Source of the DNA: Paraspadella gotoi
Taxonomy: Eukaryota > Chaetognatha
DNA: 64,000 nt
Assembly: GCA_051294375.1 (NCBI GenBank)
Contig: CM119266.1
Coordinates: forward strand, 10,515,571 to 10,579,570
Reading direction: 5' to 3'
Shown here: in pieces, positions 61,815 through 64,000 of the stretch
Position numbering within the stretch: position 1 is the first letter of the stretch
Layout of the letters: each line of letters begins with the position of its first letter
The notes under the pieces: generated by a model
What the model was told of the DNA's origin: nothing
Databases searched by the model: none
What the model saw: the letters and a program-made list of their open reading frames with translations, nothing else
Program-made: the position numbers and the translations under genes

Positions 61815-64000
61815 CGGGCGAGTTCTCTTGACTTTTCTGTCCCGCGCTGTCTCCAATCAAGGCCGAGATTTTATATTCCACGGAGGCAAAAATTTGACAG
61901 GCGCGGGGGGGCGGGCGGGAGGGAAGAAGTTTAAGAAATGGCTGAGAAGGGAGAGAAGAAGCCTAAAAAAAAAGTTGGCCCGCTCAAAGTGTAAGAAAAA
62001 CTTTTTTTTTTTTCTTTCTCGAAAAACAAAAGGGGGGAAAAAACGCGCGGCTTGAAAAAAAATAAGTGGCGAAATCTTTTTTCAGCATTTTGGTTTCTTT
62101 GTCTATTCGCAACATCTTTCTCTTTTTTTTCTCTCTATTTCTTTTTTTCATTCATTAGTTTCTTCGTAATCATCAGGGAGCCTAGAAAAAGAAAGAAAAT
62201 GCAAAACGGCAAAAAAAAAAAGACGACATGAATAAAAAAGTAAAGATAAGAGAGAAAAAGAAAAAGAGAGCGCCAGTGTCCATCGGCTGGAGCCGATTTG
62301 TTTCCATTATTCCCTGTCCCATCTTTCTCTCTCCACATTCTTCTTTTCTCTTCTGTACCTTCTCATTCTCAAGGATTCCCTTTTCTCAGAGAAGAAACCT
62401 CATATAATAAAGAATTATGCAAAAAAAAAAAAGTATGAATTTATTTTCGGCTTAATACTATTTACTTTTTTTTTAAATCCGCCTCCTAACTTTTTTTTTG
62501 TCTGCGGGATGCAAGCAAGAGTCAAAGGCCAACGCTCGAGAGTTATTTGTATTGACTCGGACATTTGTGGCCGAATTGGGACATTTTTTCTTTTTTAGTT
62601 CCCCCATTTTCGCCCCCAAAAAACTTCTCGAATCTCATCGAGAGTGAAAAAAAAAGCGGATTTGTTTCGATTGCCGAAAAAAAAGAGACGATGGAACGCG
62701 GGGGGGGGGGAGGGTGAACATCTACCATTCGACGGTGCCTGTCGCTTTCGTTTTTCTTTCTTCTTGCTCATCCAGATATATCTCCTCGAGCGCCCTGAAG
62801 AGAAACAAATTAGTCTTTGAACCCAGTGGCCACGCCAAAACAGCGTAAAAATGTTTTAACACAAAATGTTTGAGCAAAAAATTTCGCGTTTTCTCAATCT
62901 CATTCCTTTCCAACTCAAAACCGTAAAAATACACCGCAATTATATTCGCACTCGTATTAATCTCGCTCCATGCACGCGTGAAAAAAAAACATAAATCCCC
63001 CCTCCATTTTCAAGTTAACGGTCGAGCGAGGGGAGCGATGAGCGAAAGAGCGTTTTTCCATTCTCGACGCCCATAAACAATAACAATCGCTTTACAACAG
63101 ACGAACGGAGGAAATCTTCCGCGGAACGAATCGCCGCCGCCGCAAGAGTTGCGACTTTGGCGTTCCTGCGCATTGCGCGGCGGATTTGCTGCGACGCCGC
63201 TTGGCCATAAAGTGGAAGGTTTCGATCACCGCGGGATTTGAGCGAGACGACGGAGCAGTTTTAGACGGCTCGGCACGGCTGAAGCGGCCGGTCGTTGATC
63301 TCTTCGACTCGGCAACTCTCTTCGGCGCATCTCCCGGCATCCGTTCGGTTCCGCACCTATCTTCTTCTCGCATCGAACCATCTCGTGATGGCAACTTTTA
63401 AGAAGTTTACCGGCCGCCACTGATCGGCGACGGGCAGACGGCGCTACTGCGTCCTTCTCTGCCATGGTTTGATCGGGGGAGAATCGATGCTTTTTTTTTT
63501 GTTTTTCCCACAGCGACAAAACAAAACCGTCTTGAAGAAGAAGAATAAGAAGAAAGACAGAAGTAGAAGAAGACGGTTGCATCCCCTCCGTCTGACGATG
63601 CTGGGTGATTTTCTTTTTTTTCATCCTCTTCTTTCGCAGAAACGAACTTTAGCAAATTATGCTTGGAAAAACATTTTGCACGAGGAGCGCCCTTAAACTT
63701 ACCCTTAGACTTACCCAAATACGTAAGCGGCGACCCTTTTTTCCCCGCTCCGTAAATTCTTCCACTTAGTTAGGATCTGACCCAAACCCCCTTCTTTAAC
63801 CGAATACTTCAAAATAGACCCCTCCCCCCTTTCACCATCAAAGCGAGTTTTTGCGACTGCGATTCCAATTTTCCTCGCGGCCTTCTCGCTCGTGGTCGTG
63901 TCGTTCCACCCGTCGTCTCGTCTCGCTCCGTCACCGTCGTCGTCGTGTCGTCCGTCAGCCGTCACGTCGTCGCTTCGTCGTTGGTGTTGCGCTTTTGCTC

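Larger units (their letters stand above)
49176..64000. other. Region without supported exons, probably 5' intron and upstream DNA of the Oaz-family gene
   Basis: No frame here shows a domain or fits the phase of the first visible Oaz exon. GC-rich blocks at about 53150-53830, 61000-61620 and 63080-63420 may be promoters or first exons but carry no recognisable coding. Many AG/CT microsatellites (51245-51297, 51897-51938, 52113-52144, 54472-54531, 55186-55240) and N gaps break the sequence. Confidence 0.5.

Overview
The window is a scaffold piece from an intron-rich metazoan, probably a protostome invertebrate; I cannot name the species. Evidence is the set of genes (a MICAL-like adaptor, an aquaglyceroporin, an Oaz/ZNF423/ZNF521 zinc-finger gene, and U5 snRNA genes with octamer enhancers), many small phase-consistent GT-AG introns, GC-rich coding sequence in AT-rich flanks, many GA/CT and CGA/TCG microsatellites, and several N gaps.

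Layout. 1-4 kb looks mobile-element-like: a partial C-terminal membrane exon (+), a frame-broken SGNH-hydrolase-like gene (-), and three small tandem-repeat arrays with hairpin-forming units. 6.1-10.9 kb (+) holds an eight-exon MICAL-like gene (CH, half LIM, bMERB). Only 380 bp further, 11.3-22.8 kb (+) holds a 22-exon gene I reconstructed exon by exon. It encodes a BACK-Kelch protein with no visible BTB box and about 1,100 residues of low-complexity, His-rich, Cys-rich and acidic sequence between BACK and the propeller. Two introns of this gene contain U5 snRNA copies, each with an ATTTGCAT octamer about 240 bp upstream. 23.0-24.4 kb is a noisy second copy of the last exons and looks like an unmerged contig overlap. 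24.4-33.1 kb is non-coding and rich in simple repeats. 33.1-35.3 kb (+) is a seven-exon, 290-residue aquaglyceroporin with a small inverted-repeat element in intron 1. 36.7-49.2 kb (-) carries 14 exons of the Oaz/ZNF423/ZNF521 family, about 29 C2H2 fingers, with its 5' end beyond 49.2 kb. 49.2-64 kb shows no supported exon, only microsatellites, a 57-bp minisatellite, a 21-bp array, gaps and another noisy duplication.

The genes do not form an operon or shared pathway: MICAL-like proteins act in Rab-linked trafficking, Kelch proteins usually act as adaptors, the aquaporin moves water and glycerol, and Oaz is a nuclear regulator. The most unusual items are the BACK-Kelch architecture with its metal-binding-type segments and the paired intronic U5 genes. 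All gene models come from reading the sequence; no database search was run.
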